A stretch of 64,000 nt of DNA, taken from Lachnospiraceae bacterium (lineage in GTDB: Bacteria; Bacillota; Clostridia; Lachnospirales; Lachnospiraceae). This document shows positions 51,674-60,267 of this stretch, piece by piece. The notes below the pieces were generated by a model. It did no database searches and had not been told where the DNA came from. It worked only from the letters and a program-made list of their open reading frames with translations. The DNA lies in assembly GCA_003979345.1 (NCBI GenBank), contig RYVZ01000001.1, forward strand, positions 141,469-205,468, in the 5' to 3' direction. Positions within the stretch are counted from its first letter, which is position 1. Each line of letters begins with the position of its first letter. The position numbers and the translations under genes were made by a program.

Positions 51674-52231
51674 TCACAGCAGTACAGACACGTTTCTGTA
51701 TGAGTGAATTGCTGCATAGCTGTCTGCATACTGCTTCCGGCTCAAATGCAGCAGTTCCCTAATCTCACAGGGCGGGTACCCCGCCGTATCCAACTTCAGT
51801 ACTTCCCGTTGGATCTTAGAGAGCCTGCCCAGATAGCATTGCATTCGTCTGCTGTATCCCTCCTCGTTCTTCTCAAGGACTTCCCTCTCGATCACAAACT
51901 CATCCGCGATCACATCTGCGAGTGTCAGCTGCCCCTCCCCTCCGACCGGTGCATCAAGCGACACCGACATCCTGTCCGACCTGCGTTTCTCACGGTTCCT
52001 GCGCGTTATCTCCGTCTTTATGTGGTTGCACAGGCAGGCGTACAAAAACGCATCGAAAGACTGGGAATGATCGTAGCGTCTGATCGCATCCGCAAACACC
52101 TCATTTGCAAGTGAATAAAAATCATCCTTATCTTTATCAGATAATCCGCCAAATCCTGCCAATATCCTGTCCACAATCCGATGAAGTCTGCCCGCATTAT
52201 CTGCATAATAAATTCTCAATATCCGTTCCAT
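51674..52231 (-). CDS. Sigma-70-like factor, LexA-controlled
   Basis: A 185-residue protein with the layout of a small sigma factor. Region 2: DDFYSLANEVFADAIRRYD, SFDAFLYACLCNHIKTEITRRN. Region 4: LSKIQREVLKLDTAGYPPCEIRELLHLSRKQYADSY, a helix-turn-helix. A linker (LADVIADEFVIEREVLEKN) joins them. Start ATG 52231, with GGAGG six bases upstream (the adjacent ATG at 52234 is three bases closer). Its promoter contains a LexA box (52297-52310). It could direct host or element polymerase to element genes; which one is not shown. Divergent from the polymerase-like gene. Confidence 0.8.
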   Translation of the reverse strand: MERILRIYYADNAGRLHRIVDRILAGFGGLSDKDKDDFYSLANEVFADAIRRYDHSQSFDAFLYACLCNHIKTEITRRNREKRRSDRMSVSLDAPVGGEGQLTLADVIADEFVIEREVLEKNEEGYSRRMQCYLGRLSKIQREVLKLDTAGYPPCEIRELLHLSRKQYADSYAAIHSYRNVSVLL

Positions 52232-52291
52232 CATGCTCCTCCGTATATTTATAAGAGTTTGAAAGCCGCTTCCGTGTCTGTTGTAATAGCA

Positions 52292-52320
52292 AGTATAGAA
52301 CATATGTTCGATTTTGTCAA
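52292..52320 (-). promoter_or_regulatory. SOS promoter: sigma-A boxes with a LexA site in the spacer
   Basis: On the minus strand TTGACA (52315-52320), a 17-base spacer and TATACT (52292-52297). The spacer holds CGAACATATGTTC (52298-52310), which fits the Gram-positive LexA consensus CGAACRNRYGTTYC except the last base. A bound repressor would cover both promoter boxes. It lies about 60 bases before the sigma-like gene. Confidence 0.9.
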
Positions 52321-52562
52321 CACTCTATTTTCGATTTGCTGATCGATATTTTTTATATCATGATTCTACTCTTTTTATGTCCATTAAACAGGACAAAGAC
52401 ATGACCGGATTCTTGACCGGATAGAAAGCGCAACGGCACAATTTTGGAAAATCGGCAAAATCTTTCCGCCAAACGGAGAAATCATATGCAGAAGGCGATG
52501 ACTTATCAGCGCATAGTCAAAAGCATACAAGAGAAATCCCATCACAGAAAGGAATTTGAAAC

Positions 52563-52775
52563 ATGACGGACACAAATAACAGATCAGACGGCAGGAATAC
52601 TGCACACTCCACATTTGGCGGTATCATTTATTTTTCCGATTTTAATACGGAATACCGAAAGAGCGATCCGGCACACGGTTCCATTACCGCACGCAGGATC
52701 GCGCAAGATCTTAGCTTTGACGAACAATGCAGGCAAAACATCTTACATAGAAAAGGAGGTGCTTTTTTTGCTTGA
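52563..52775 (+). CDS. Small protein upstream of the polymerase-like gene
   Basis: A 70-residue frame starting ATG 52563 with AAAGGAA eight bases upstream: polar, with HSTFGGIIYFSDFNTEYRKS, and SITARRIAQDLSFDEQCRQ. Not recognised. Its stop codon overlaps the TTG start of the polymerase-like gene by eight bases, so it may couple translation of that gene. The 260 bases before it hold the SOS promoter on the other strand; no clear plus-strand promoter was found. Confidence 0.6.
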   Translation: MTDTNNRSDGRNTAHSTFGGIIYFSDFNTEYRKSDPAHGSITARRIAQDLSFDEQCRQNILHRKGGAFFA

Positions 52776-55569
52776 CAGACAGTATCATTTATACGCCGTT
52801 GATACCGGACATTTCTACAGTCACCGAGAGGCAAAGCTCCATGACCGGATCAGTCAATATCGGACAGAACGCCATGCCGTACGGTTAAAGCTTCAGGAAC
52901 TGGAATGCGCGCTGAAAATAAGGGGGTACTCTGACAAAGACATTCAAAAAATGAAAAAAAGCAAAACGTATGAATCCGGCGGAACCTCCGACGCTTTTCT
53001 ATCACAGTACCTTCATTTTTTAATGATCGATAAACATAAAAAGCAAAAAGAAAAACAGGCACTGGAAAAGCTGCGAACCCTCCTTACTAATAAAACAACG
53101 CAAAATGAACGCACGAACGGAAAAGATCATGTCCGTGTCCTGAACGAGAACCGCTTAAACGATACGGACGTGATCTCGGCATTTGAATCCGCACTCAGCA
53201 GAGCGATCGGCATCCGCCAAAATGAACTGACAGATGCGCTTGTTCTCGTGCAAGTTTACTATTTTACAATTTTCAAGGATCTCCTGTTTTTTGGATTCCG
53301 CTACCACGGCGAAACCTATCGCTATTTTACTTCTTCCGCCGGACAGATCCGCGAAAAAAAAGCGCTCTTCATCAAGGAATCCGTCTGGCTCAGGATCGAG
53401 AAAACCATGATGTGCGGACTCACGGTCGACAGGATCAACGCCAAAGGCGGAAACAATGTCAATAAGCATTTGGCATATCTGGCTCTGACAGCCTCCGCAA
53501 CTGATGAATGGCGGGAATTTGATATCGACCGCGCGGTCGTCATGGAAGACTTTGAGACCGAAGTTTTTGGCACGTTTGATTTTGTAGACGAAACGGACTA
53601 TTCGATCACGCGAAAGACCGACTCAGTTCCGGTTCCCCATACCGACGGCGCCGGTATGATCCTGCCCTGCGTTTCCGCCAAAAATTTCATGTTCCGCGCA
53701 CCTTGGATCAAAGGATTATTAGGCGTTTTTGATTTCCGGAAATTTATCAGAGAACACAACTGTTCCGCCGTGATCACGGATATTTACGGAAAAGAACATG
53801 ATCTGATCAAAGAAGACATACAGATTATTTTTACAAAAAGCCAGTTCAAAATGGCGCGCTATTATGATTCGTGGGAAGAATACAAAGACTGCTATAAGAG
53901 CTTCCGATGTAGTGCCGGCGTCTGCAATATAGAAGAAGACAGGATCGGTAATGCAAAGCTCAATTATCAGATGCTTCAAACGCTGACTGATGTTACCGAC
54001 GAAGAGCTCTCGCTCATCACACAAAAATCTGCTGACCGGATCCGGAATCTGAGCCGGTCCAAAGAAACGATGCTGGAGGTTCTCGGCGTAACACCTTACC
54101 GCACGGGCATGACTCCATTCCAAAGGGCTCTAAAACTTTATCCCGCGCTTCTGAATGATACTTATGCCAAAGACGTCATTCGCGACGTCAAGAACAGCCT
54201 GCTGAAAAAATACCGCAGCGGAAAGCTTGAAGTAAACGGAAAATACACCTTTATACTTCCCGACTATTATGCCGCCTGTGAATACTGGTTTCAGCATATC
54301 AGACAGCCCGAAGGACTGCTTCAGGATCAGGAAGTGTTTTGCAGACTGTTCCCTCAGCACGATACACTGGATTGCCTTAGAAGTCCCCACTTATATAAAG
54401 AGCATGCGATCCGGCGCAATGCCGCCTGCCGTTCAAACGGAACGCGCGCCGAACAAATCGGCACATGGTTTATCACGGACGGCATTTACGCAAGCACCCA
54501 TGATCTGATCAGCAAACTGCTCATGTACGACGTAGACGGCGACAAGTCCCTCGTCGTCGCAGATCCTGATCTGGTCGCAGCCGCCAGACGGAATATGGAG
54601 GGCATCGTTCCCCTCTATTACAACATGAAAAAAGCGGAGCCTGAATTATTAAACCGTCAGACGATCTACGACGGACTTTGCGCGGCGTTTACAGGAGGAA
54701 ACATCGGAACGTACAGCAATCATATTTCCAAGATATGGAACAGTAATGTTTTTATAAGCGGAACAAAAGAAGAAAAACGACAAGCTATCGACTGCGTGAA
54801 ACGCCTGTGCTGCCAGAGTAACTTTGTCATCGATTATGCAAAAACGTTATATAAGCCAGAGTTTCCGCCAGAGATCAAAGAGGAAATCGCACATTTTACA
54901 AACGCGAAGCTGCCAGCGTTCTTTGCCTATGCGAAGGATAAGGAGCCTTCCCAGCTGGAAAAGCGTAACGCAAGCCTCGTCAATCGGATCTATGACAAAA
55001 TCCCAAATTGCCCGATCAACACGCGCGGCTTAAAATTAGACTACATCGACTATCGGATTATGATGTCTGATCCGCATATCGTCTGCAAAAAAGAAGTGGC
55101 ATCGCTCTACGACAGCCTGAGCAGAAAATATCGCTTCCGGATCAATCAAAAGGCAGATGCCTCTATGCAGCTCTCCTACATCTCACAGCAGATCAGGGAA
55201 TCCTTCTGCCGCCTCGGTTACTGCGAAGAGACGATTGCAGACATGCTCGTGGAATACACCTACGGCAGCGGTAAACGTTATAAGCATCTGCTCTGGTTCT
55301 GTTTTGGGAACCGGATTGTCAGGCATTTGGAAGCAAACAGAAATCTTCCGAAAACAAAGGACATACAATGCACGGACTGCGGCGCATGGACCGAGATTCC
55401 CTCCGCCTCCAGAGCAATACGCTGTCCGCGCTGTCAAAAAGAAGCGCGGAAACGAATCAACCGCGAAAATTATCTGAGACGCAGAAACGCCAAAGCAGAT
55501 ACGGAAACCGGCGCAGAAACGCCGGAGCGGACGCCAAAAGCGGCGCAGCTACTCCGACATAACCGTTGA
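52768..55569 (+). CDS. YonO/QDE-1-like single-chain RNA polymerase with double-psi beta-barrel
   Basis: A 933-residue protein. The key signature is LLMYDVDGDKSLVVADPDLV: DxDGD at residues 588-592, the metal-binding motif of double-psi beta-barrel polymerases (DNA-directed YonO of phage SPbeta, crAss-like phage polymerases, eukaryotic RdRP/QDE-1). Before it, CLRSPHLYKEHAIRRN (about 537-550) resembles the RxPxxxxxD segment, and after it IVPLYYNMKKAEP and FTGGNIGTYSNHISKIWNS follow as in this group. The C terminus has a zinc ribbon (C868, C871, C886, C889) and a basic tail. The first 500 residues are unlike anything recognised. The start TTG 52768 has AAAGGAGG eight bases upstream. Template (DNA or RNA) is not known; transcription of element genes is the likely role. 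Confidence 0.72.
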   Translation: MLDRQYHLYAVDTGHFYSHREAKLHDRISQYRTERHAVRLKLQELECALKIRGYSDKDIQKMKKSKTYESGGTSDAFLSQYLHFLMIDKHKKQKEKQALEKLRTLLTNKTTQNERTNGKDHVRVLNENRLNDTDVISAFESALSRAIGIRQNELTDALVLVQVYYFTIFKDLLFFGFRYHGETYRYFTSSAGQIREKKALFIKESVWLRIEKTMMCGLTVDRINAKGGNNVNKHLAYLALTASATDEWREFDIDRAVVMEDFETEVFGTFDFVDETDYSITRKTDSVPVPHTDGAGMILPCVSAKNFMFRAPWIKGLLGVFDFRKFIREHNCSAVITDIYGKEHDLIKEDIQIIFTKSQFKMARYYDSWEEYKDCYKSFRCSAGVCNIEEDRIGNAKLNYQMLQTLTDVTDEELSLITQKSADRIRNLSRSKETMLEVLGVTPYRTGMTPFQRALKLYPALLNDTYAKDVIRDVKNSLLKKYRSGKLEVNGKYTFILPDYYAACEYWFQHIRQPEGLLQDQEVFCRLFPQHDTLDCLRSPHLYKEHAIRRNAACRSNGTRAEQIGTWFITDGIYASTHDLISKLLMYDVDGDKSLVVADPDLVAAARRNMEGIVPLYYNMKKAEPELLNRQTIYDGLCAAFTGGNIGTYSNHISKIWNSNVFISGTKEEKRQAIDCVKRLCCQSNFVIDYAKTLYKPEFPPEIKEEIAHFTNAKLPAFFAYAKDKEPSQLEKRNASLVNRIYDKIPNCPINTRGLKLDYIDYRIMMSDPHIVCKKEVASLYDSLSRKYRFRINQKADASMQLSYISQQIRESFCRLGYCEETIADMLVEYTYGSGKRYKHLLWFCFGNRIVRHLEANRNLPKTKDIQCTDCGAWTEIPSASRAIRCPRCQKEARKRINRENYLRRRNAKADTETGAETPERTPKAAQLLRHNR

Positions 55570-55579
55570 AAAAGCGACA

Positions 55580-55593
55580 CGAACAAATGTTCA
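55580..55593. promoter_or_regulatory. Second LexA-like box
   Basis: CGAACAAATGTTCA fits CGAACRNRYGTTYC except the last base. It lies just after the polymerase-like gene and 160 bases before the HU-like gene. A matching promoter is not obvious; TTGAAA at 55566 has no good -10 partner. Confidence 0.6.
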
Positions 55594-55753
55594 GACCGGT
55601 TCCGTGATTTTGAAATCGTCCATGCCATATGGTTTTTTTCAAACATATCAAACAACATTCGCCCATCAGCCGTGGACTTTCTTTTGTGCAAATAAGGGAA
55701 CCAGAAGCGCGCACGGCAAAGGCGCGGCGGGTATTAGAAAGGTGCGTGATTTT

Positions 55754-56056
55754 TTGATCGTTACACAGGAAAAGCTTGTAAAACAGATCGCGGATAAGGC
55801 GGACATCAATGAGGCGTCCGTAAGAAAAATGTTTGAGACGGCGGAGGAACTCATTTTCGGCTGTCTGTCCTCCACGACTGCATCCGAACAAACCGTCATA
55901 AAACTGATGGACGGATTGAGCCTGGAATGCCGTTACGTTCCCGAAAAAAAGATCCATACTTATGATACGATCGTCTGTAAGCCCAAGATCTGGGTCCGTC
56001 CGAAGATCACACGGTATTATAACAGAAAGCTGAACGGATATTTTGACGCTTTATGA
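55754..56056 (+). CDS. HU/IHF-like DNA-binding protein
   Basis: A protein of about 100 residues. VTQEKLVKQIADKADINEASVRKMFETAEELIFGCL has the helical start of HU/IHF proteins, and KLMDGLSLECRYVPEKK... IVCKPKIWVRPKITRYYNRKLNGYFD resembles the beta-arm and end. The match is distant. HU-like proteins bend DNA and are common in phages and Bacteroides or Clostridia elements. The start TTG 55754 has AGAAAGG upstream; the frame opens at 55604 but its first 50 residues look noncoding. It follows the second LexA-like box. Confidence 0.55.
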   Translation: MIVTQEKLVKQIADKADINEASVRKMFETAEELIFGCLSSTTASEQTVIKLMDGLSLECRYVPEKKIHTYDTIVCKPKIWVRPKITRYYNRKLNGYFDAL

Positions 56057-56248
56057 CACTTCCCTTTTTTGATGCGGTCGGCGGTACTGCAATCTGTGCA
56101 GTACTGCTGACTGCCCTCTTTTCATTTTTTCAGATGGTTGACGCATGATATGATCAGCACAGGATGTGATCTGATCAAATTATGCTTGAAACGAACTGCC
56201 GTTCATCCTATAATAATCTTAATAAAATACAAACAGGGGGACCACTGC

Positions 56249-56410
56249 ATGGAGACATTGCTGACAGTACTTTCTATCATTTGTTCCTTTCTTTTTATCG
56301 GTTTAGCCGGATATGCATTCCGATTTCTACAGAAAGGCATCACTTTCTTTGATTACGCATCACAATATATCCTGCATGATGCGGAAAAAGAAAACAAACA
56401 AAACAAATAA
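56249..56410 (+). CDS. Small membrane protein, 53 residues
   Basis: METLLTVLSIICSFLFIGLAGYAF gives one membrane helix; the rest (RFLQKGITFFDYASQYILHDAE) is amphipathic and ends in a Lys/Asn tail. GGGGG eight bases before the ATG at 56249. It is followed directly by a terminator. Unknown; a small lysis or assembly protein is possible. Confidence 0.6.
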   Translation: METLLTVLSIICSFLFIGLAGYAFRFLQKGITFFDYASQYILHDAEKENKQNK

Positions 56411-56423
56411 ACAATTTATTTTG

Positions 56424-56453
56424 ATTCCGCCAACGATTGTTGGCGGAATTTTT
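56424..56453 (+). terminator. Rho-independent terminator
   Basis: ATTCCGCCAA / TTGGCGGAAT 10-base stem with a short loop, then TTTTT. It lies between the 53-residue gene and the secreted-protein gene, whose ribosome site follows at once, so it could be an attenuator. Confidence 0.85.
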
Positions 56454-56470
56454 CTATTGGAGGAATTTTT

Positions 56471-57799
56471 ATGAAAAAAATATTATCTGTTTTATTATGT
56501 ACGATTATACTTATAACATCCATTTGGTTTTGCATCAATCATCCCGTTCAGGCGTCTTCTCCAGTTACGATTACAAATTTCTTGAAAGCCGCCCTGCTTG
56601 AAAAAGGAAAAAGTGTCACGGGTGATACCATATTTGATTTCTTTGATTGGATGTATGACCTTTATGAAGACAGCAATCAGGAAATCATTGATTTCATGTC
56701 CAAAGACAATCTAAATCAATTTTTATCACTCTTGCCCGATATGCTGGGACTGGAAGGCGAAGTTATCACACAAAATGATAACGATACTTATATCGTGACA
56801 AAAGATTTTCTTGATGCGATGGATTCTCTATTTGAACAATATCTGCTAGAAACTCCTGAGACAGTGAACGTTGTGTGGATACCCGTGATCAGCTCGGATA
56901 AGGTATCGGCAAATTTCTTTAACACCGTGTCCGGCTATTACAAATTCCGCAGTTGGACTGACAATGAAACGCTTTCTTATGTATCGGGCAATTTGATCAC
57001 GGTGAATGAAGCAGAAAGTGACTTCCACGAAAACATAGGCGGAACGACTAAATATTTCAAAAGTGTTGTTACGGTTCAGCACGGTTTGGATAATCTTGCA
57101 TTTATCCATGCTAATTTCTATACAAAATGGTCTTCTTTAGTTCCCGTGTCCGCATATTGGACAAATGCATGGGGTAATCCACTGCCAACTTATTCTATTA
57201 GTCGAATCAATCTGTATCGGGCAGATGGTATCATGACCAATCGGGAGGACTTTACATATCATGCCATGTCATTGTCGGAAAATGATGTTTATCCCATTTC
57301 CTCCCCCTCAAACGTATATTTCGGCGTACAAGCCGAATGGATCTATCCTTTCAATCCGACTGTACTGATACCAGGCGGCACCGGAGGCGTTCCGGGCGGT
57401 TTCCTTGTCCGCGGCTGCAACACCGACGCACCCTCATTTATCCCCGTTTTTCAGAACTTAAACGCATATAAATCTTGGATCACGGGTCAGGGAAACTATT
57501 ATCGCTTCCATTCCGGTTACACGGGCGGCGATATTACAATCAATCCGAATGTTGATTACGATCAGATCACAACCGCAATACAGAATGCCATGAGACAATC
57601 CACGGAAAACGGCGACAGCTTCGAAACCATGCTCTCCCAGATGCAGGCAGCGTTCTCCAACGCACTCGCTGAAATATCGGGAACGCTCAACGAGATTGGC
57701 GGCAACACGGCGGAATCCAATTCATGGCTCAAAAAAATCTACGAAAAGCTGTCTGACCTCTATGACCAGCTCGTACCCGCTGATCCTGAGGAAACATAA
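56471..57799 (+). CDS. Large secreted protein of the element
   Basis: A 442-residue protein with a signal peptide (ILSVLLCTIILITSIWFCI, cleavage near VQASS). The middle (residues 130-330) is rich in Tyr, Trp, Asn and Ser and predicted beta (VSAYWTNAWGNPLPTYSI; YFGVQAEWIYPFNPTV; GGTGGVPGGF), and the last 80 residues are helical (TTAIQNAMRQSTENGDSF; SNSWLKKIYEKLSDLYDQL). No membrane anchor at the end. Family not recognised. A secreted structural or adhesin protein is odd in a tailed-phage-like order. Ribosome site TTGGAGG. Confidence 0.75.
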   Translation: MKKILSVLLCTIILITSIWFCINHPVQASSPVTITNFLKAALLEKGKSVTGDTIFDFFDWMYDLYEDSNQEIIDFMSKDNLNQFLSLLPDMLGLEGEVITQNDNDTYIVTKDFLDAMDSLFEQYLLETPETVNVVWIPVISSDKVSANFFNTVSGYYKFRSWTDNETLSYVSGNLITVNEAESDFHENIGGTTKYFKSVVTVQHGLDNLAFIHANFYTKWSSLVPVSAYWTNAWGNPLPTYSISRINLYRADGIMTNREDFTYHAMSLSENDVYPISSPSNVYFGVQAEWIYPFNPTVLIPGGTGGVPGGFLVRGCNTDAPSFIPVFQNLNAYKSWITGQGNYYRFHSGYTGGDITINPNVDYDQITTAIQNAMRQSTENGDSFETMLSQMQAAFSNALAEISGTLNEIGGNTAESNSWLKKIYEKLSDLYDQLVPADPEET

Positions 57800-57849
57800 G
57801 CGTTTCTTTTTCCTCCTGCCAAGAAAAATAAGAAGGAGCATCACCCATC

Positions 57850-58992
57850 ATGAACATCTACTTAGACCATGCGGCGTCCACGCCTTTGTCCGAAACGGCA
57901 AAGGCGTATCTGACGTCGCTCTTTGATTTATACGGAAACCCGTCTTCGACCCATTCGGCAGGCGCTCAGGTCAGACAACTCATAGAAGACGCAAGACGTT
58001 CCGTTTCCGATTTTATCCATGCCGATACCGGCGATATCCTCTTTACACCGTCCGGCAGCGCCAGCAATACGCTGGCGGTAAAAGGTCTGACCTCCGAAGA
58101 TCCGCAAAAAAATCAATACCATGTCTTCTACTCCCCGACCTCCCACAAATCCATGCGCGCCGTCTGTGAGTCCTGCCTTTGGCACACACCCCTGAGCGTA
58201 AATGCCGACGGCAGTATTGATATCGCTTCTCTCGATGCGCTTCTTACTCAGTCCGGCGCGCTGAAACCGCTTGTCTGCATCGAAGCCGCCAACTCTGAGA
58301 TCGGAACGATCCAGCATGTGCGGGAGGCCGGCTCCGTCACACACAAACATCACGGTATTCTTGTTGTGGATGCAACAGGTTATCTTCCTTCCATGCCTGT
58401 CCCTATGGACATATGGAAACACGATGTGGATATTCTGACATTCAGCGGACACAAGCTCCATGCGCTTAAAGGCGTCGGCGTTGTCTGGAAACGCAGCGAA
58501 ATCAGGCTAACCCCCCTGATCTACGGAAATCAGGAACAGGGACTGATCGGAGGAACGGAATCCGTTCTCAGTATCGCTTCTTTGGGAAAAGCTGTTTCGG
58601 AGTACGACTACTCTGCCGTCTCCTCCCAAAACAGGGATTATGTATACAGACGCATCACCGGCATGATTCCGGACTGCTATCTGGTCGGCGCGCCCGTTGA
58701 TTCCGCCATGAGACTGCCAAATAACCTGTATCTGTGCTTTCCGGGCATTGACGGAGAATCCCTCATGCTCCTTTTGGATATGAACGGCATTCAGGTATCC
58801 ACCGGCTCCGCCTGTAACAGTCAATCGCTGTCCCCGTCCGCCGTCCTGACCGCGATCGGTATGGACAAAAAGGATATTCACAGCTGCATCCGCATGACTT
58901 TTTCAGGAAAAGAAACCAAAAATCAACTGGATCATGTATGCCGGACTTTGAAGCAATGCGTTACGTTTCTAAAAAACTGCGAAAGGAGATGA
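57850..58992 (+). CDS. Cysteine desulfurase (NifS/IscS-like)
   Basis: A 380-residue PLP enzyme of the NifS family. It begins NIYLDHAASTPLSETAKAYL, then GNPSSTHSAGAQVRQLIEDAR, FTPSGSASNTLAVKG, the aspartate in LVVDATGYLPSMP, the PLP Lys in FSGHKLHALKGVGVVWK (Lys about residue 199) and the catalytic Cys loop in VSTGSACNSQSLSPS. It should release sulfur from cysteine. The role inside an element between a secreted protein and an endolysin is unexplained: DNA or tRNA thiolation or Fe-S supply are options. No dnd genes are seen. AAGGAG 11 bases before the ATG. Confidence 0.88.
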   Translation: MNIYLDHAASTPLSETAKAYLTSLFDLYGNPSSTHSAGAQVRQLIEDARRSVSDFIHADTGDILFTPSGSASNTLAVKGLTSEDPQKNQYHVFYSPTSHKSMRAVCESCLWHTPLSVNADGSIDIASLDALLTQSGALKPLVCIEAANSEIGTIQHVREAGSVTHKHHGILVVDATGYLPSMPVPMDIWKHDVDILTFSGHKLHALKGVGVVWKRSEIRLTPLIYGNQEQGLIGGTESVLSIASLGKAVSEYDYSAVSSQNRDYVYRRITGMIPDCYLVGAPVDSAMRLPNNLYLCFPGIDGESLMLLLDMNGIQVSTGSACNSQSLSPSAVLTAIGMDKKDIHSCIRMTFSGKETKNQLDHVCRTLKQCVTFLKNCERR

Positions 58993-58999
58993 AAAACCA

Positions 59000-59872
59000 A
59001 TGAAGCACACAAACTCCCCGCTGACCGATCACACAAGAATCAGTCCGAACAGAACAAGTCCCAGAAATCACGGCATCGATACGATCACCATTCACTGCAT
59101 GGCGGGCGATCTGTCCGTCGAAGCCTGCGGAAGCCTGTTTGCCTCCGCCGCAAGAAAGGCATCTTCCAATTACGGCATCGGAAGCGACGGGCGGATCGCG
59201 CTGTATGTCGAAGAAAGAGACCGCTCATGGTGCTCTTCCAATGCGGCAAACGACAACCGCGCCGTGACGATCGAAGTCGCCAACGACGGCGGCGCACCTG
59301 ACTGGCATGTATCGGACAAAGCAATGGCGTCATTGATCAGATTAACAGCGGATATCTGCAAAAGAAATCAGATCAAAGAGTTGAAATGGAAAGCGGACAA
59401 GTCCCTCATTGGCAATGTCAGCTTACAGAACATGACTGTCCACCGCTGGTTCGCCGCAAAAAGCTGTCCCGGCAGCTACCTTTACGGCAGGCACAGCTAC
59501 ATTGCAGAGCAGGTCAACCGGATCTTGGCAGGATCTACCGCGCCCGTCAGTCCCCCGTCCGCACAAAATCCCGCCCATCAGGCGCCTCCCTATATTTGGC
59601 AGAACGCAGACTACTCTCCCGTCTTTGACCCTGCATATTATGCCAGCGCCTATCCGGACCTTCAGGCAGCATTCGGCACGGACACAGCAAAGCTCTTTCG
59701 TCATTTCTGTCAATACGGCATGAAGGAGGGGCGTATTGCAAGTGCCTCTTTTAACGTCCACCGATACCAAAGCTATCATGCCGATCTGCGGAACGCATTC
59801 GGCGGCAATCTGCCCCTGTACTATAAGCATTATATTCTCTATGGGCAAAAAGAAAACCGGAAATGCACCTAA
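59000..59872 (+). CDS. Endolysin-type amidase (Amidase_2/PGRP) with repeats
   Basis: A 290-residue lysin. The catalytic domain (residues 1-175) has zinc ligands in ITIHCMAGD, TVHRWFAAKSCPGSYLY (His and Cys), as in PGRP/type-2 amidases, and DTITIHCMAG is typical of phage endolysins. The C terminus has two copies of a 45-residue repeat (FDPAYYASAYPDLQAAFG; FNVHRYQSYHADLRNAFG) of the YPDL type found in Lachnospiraceae wall proteins, probably wall-binding. No signal peptide, so it needs a holin. AAAGGAG precedes the ATG by 11 bases, inside the end of the desulfurase gene. Confidence 0.9.
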   Translation: MKHTNSPLTDHTRISPNRTSPRNHGIDTITIHCMAGDLSVEACGSLFASAARKASSNYGIGSDGRIALYVEERDRSWCSSNAANDNRAVTIEVANDGGAPDWHVSDKAMASLIRLTADICKRNQIKELKWKADKSLIGNVSLQNMTVHRWFAAKSCPGSYLYGRHSYIAEQVNRILAGSTAPVSPPSAQNPAHQAPPYIWQNADYSPVFDPAYYASAYPDLQAAFGTDTAKLFRHFCQYGMKEGRIASASFNVHRYQSYHADLRNAFGGNLPLYYKHYILYGQKENRKCT

Positions 59873-59949
59873 TGGCAAATTCTGTCAATGATAGAATTAC
59901 CTTTGGGAAAAATCTTTTTTCAATTTCATATCAAAGGAGGAATCACCAC

Positions 59950-60255
59950 ATGAACACAACCACTTTTTTGATCCTGCTCTCCGTATTTGCCTCGCTGAGC
60001 AGTCTTGTGACCGAAGGCGTCAAGCATATCGCCACCGACAAGGCAAATCTCCCCTATAACCTTCTCACAATCACCAGCGCCTTGATCGTCGGCAGCGTTG
60101 GAACAGCCGTTTACTATTATCTAAACGCGATTCCGTTTACCGTATCTAACATCCTGTGCATGATCCTGATGGGACTTGCAGGCGGGCTTGCGTCGATGGT
60201 AGGCTTTGACAAGATCAGGCAGGCACTGGAACAGGTCAGCGAAGCAAAAAGGTAA
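59950..60255 (+). CDS. Holin-like membrane protein
   Basis: A 101-residue protein with three hydrophobic stretches (TTTFLILLSVFASLSSLVTEGV; LLTITSALIVGSVGTAVYYYL; ILCMILMGLAGGLASMVGF) and a charged tail (DKIRQALEQVSEAKR). It lies directly after the endolysin gene, the usual place for a holin. Family not certain. AAAGGAGG eight bases before ATG 59950; the frame opens at 59863 inside the lysin gene. Confidence 0.65.
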   Translation: MNTTTFLILLSVFASLSSLVTEGVKHIATDKANLPYNLLTITSALIVGSVGTAVYYYLNAIPFTVSNILCMILMGLAGGLASMVGFDKIRQALEQVSEAKR

Positions 60256-60267
60256 ACGGTTTACGAC

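Noticed and set aside
52615..52767. N-terminal extension of the polymerase-like frame
   Set aside because: The first 51 codons overlap the small gene 52563-52775 and have no ribosome site; the TTG at 52768 has AAAGGAGG.
56471..57799. Filamentous-phage adsorption protein (pIII-like)
   Set aside because: It has a signal peptide but no C-terminal membrane anchor, and the neighbours are tailed-phage genes.
57850..58992. DndA of a DNA phosphorothioation system
   Set aside because: No dndBCDE or pbe/ssp genes nearby; a generic cysteine desulfurase is the supported call.
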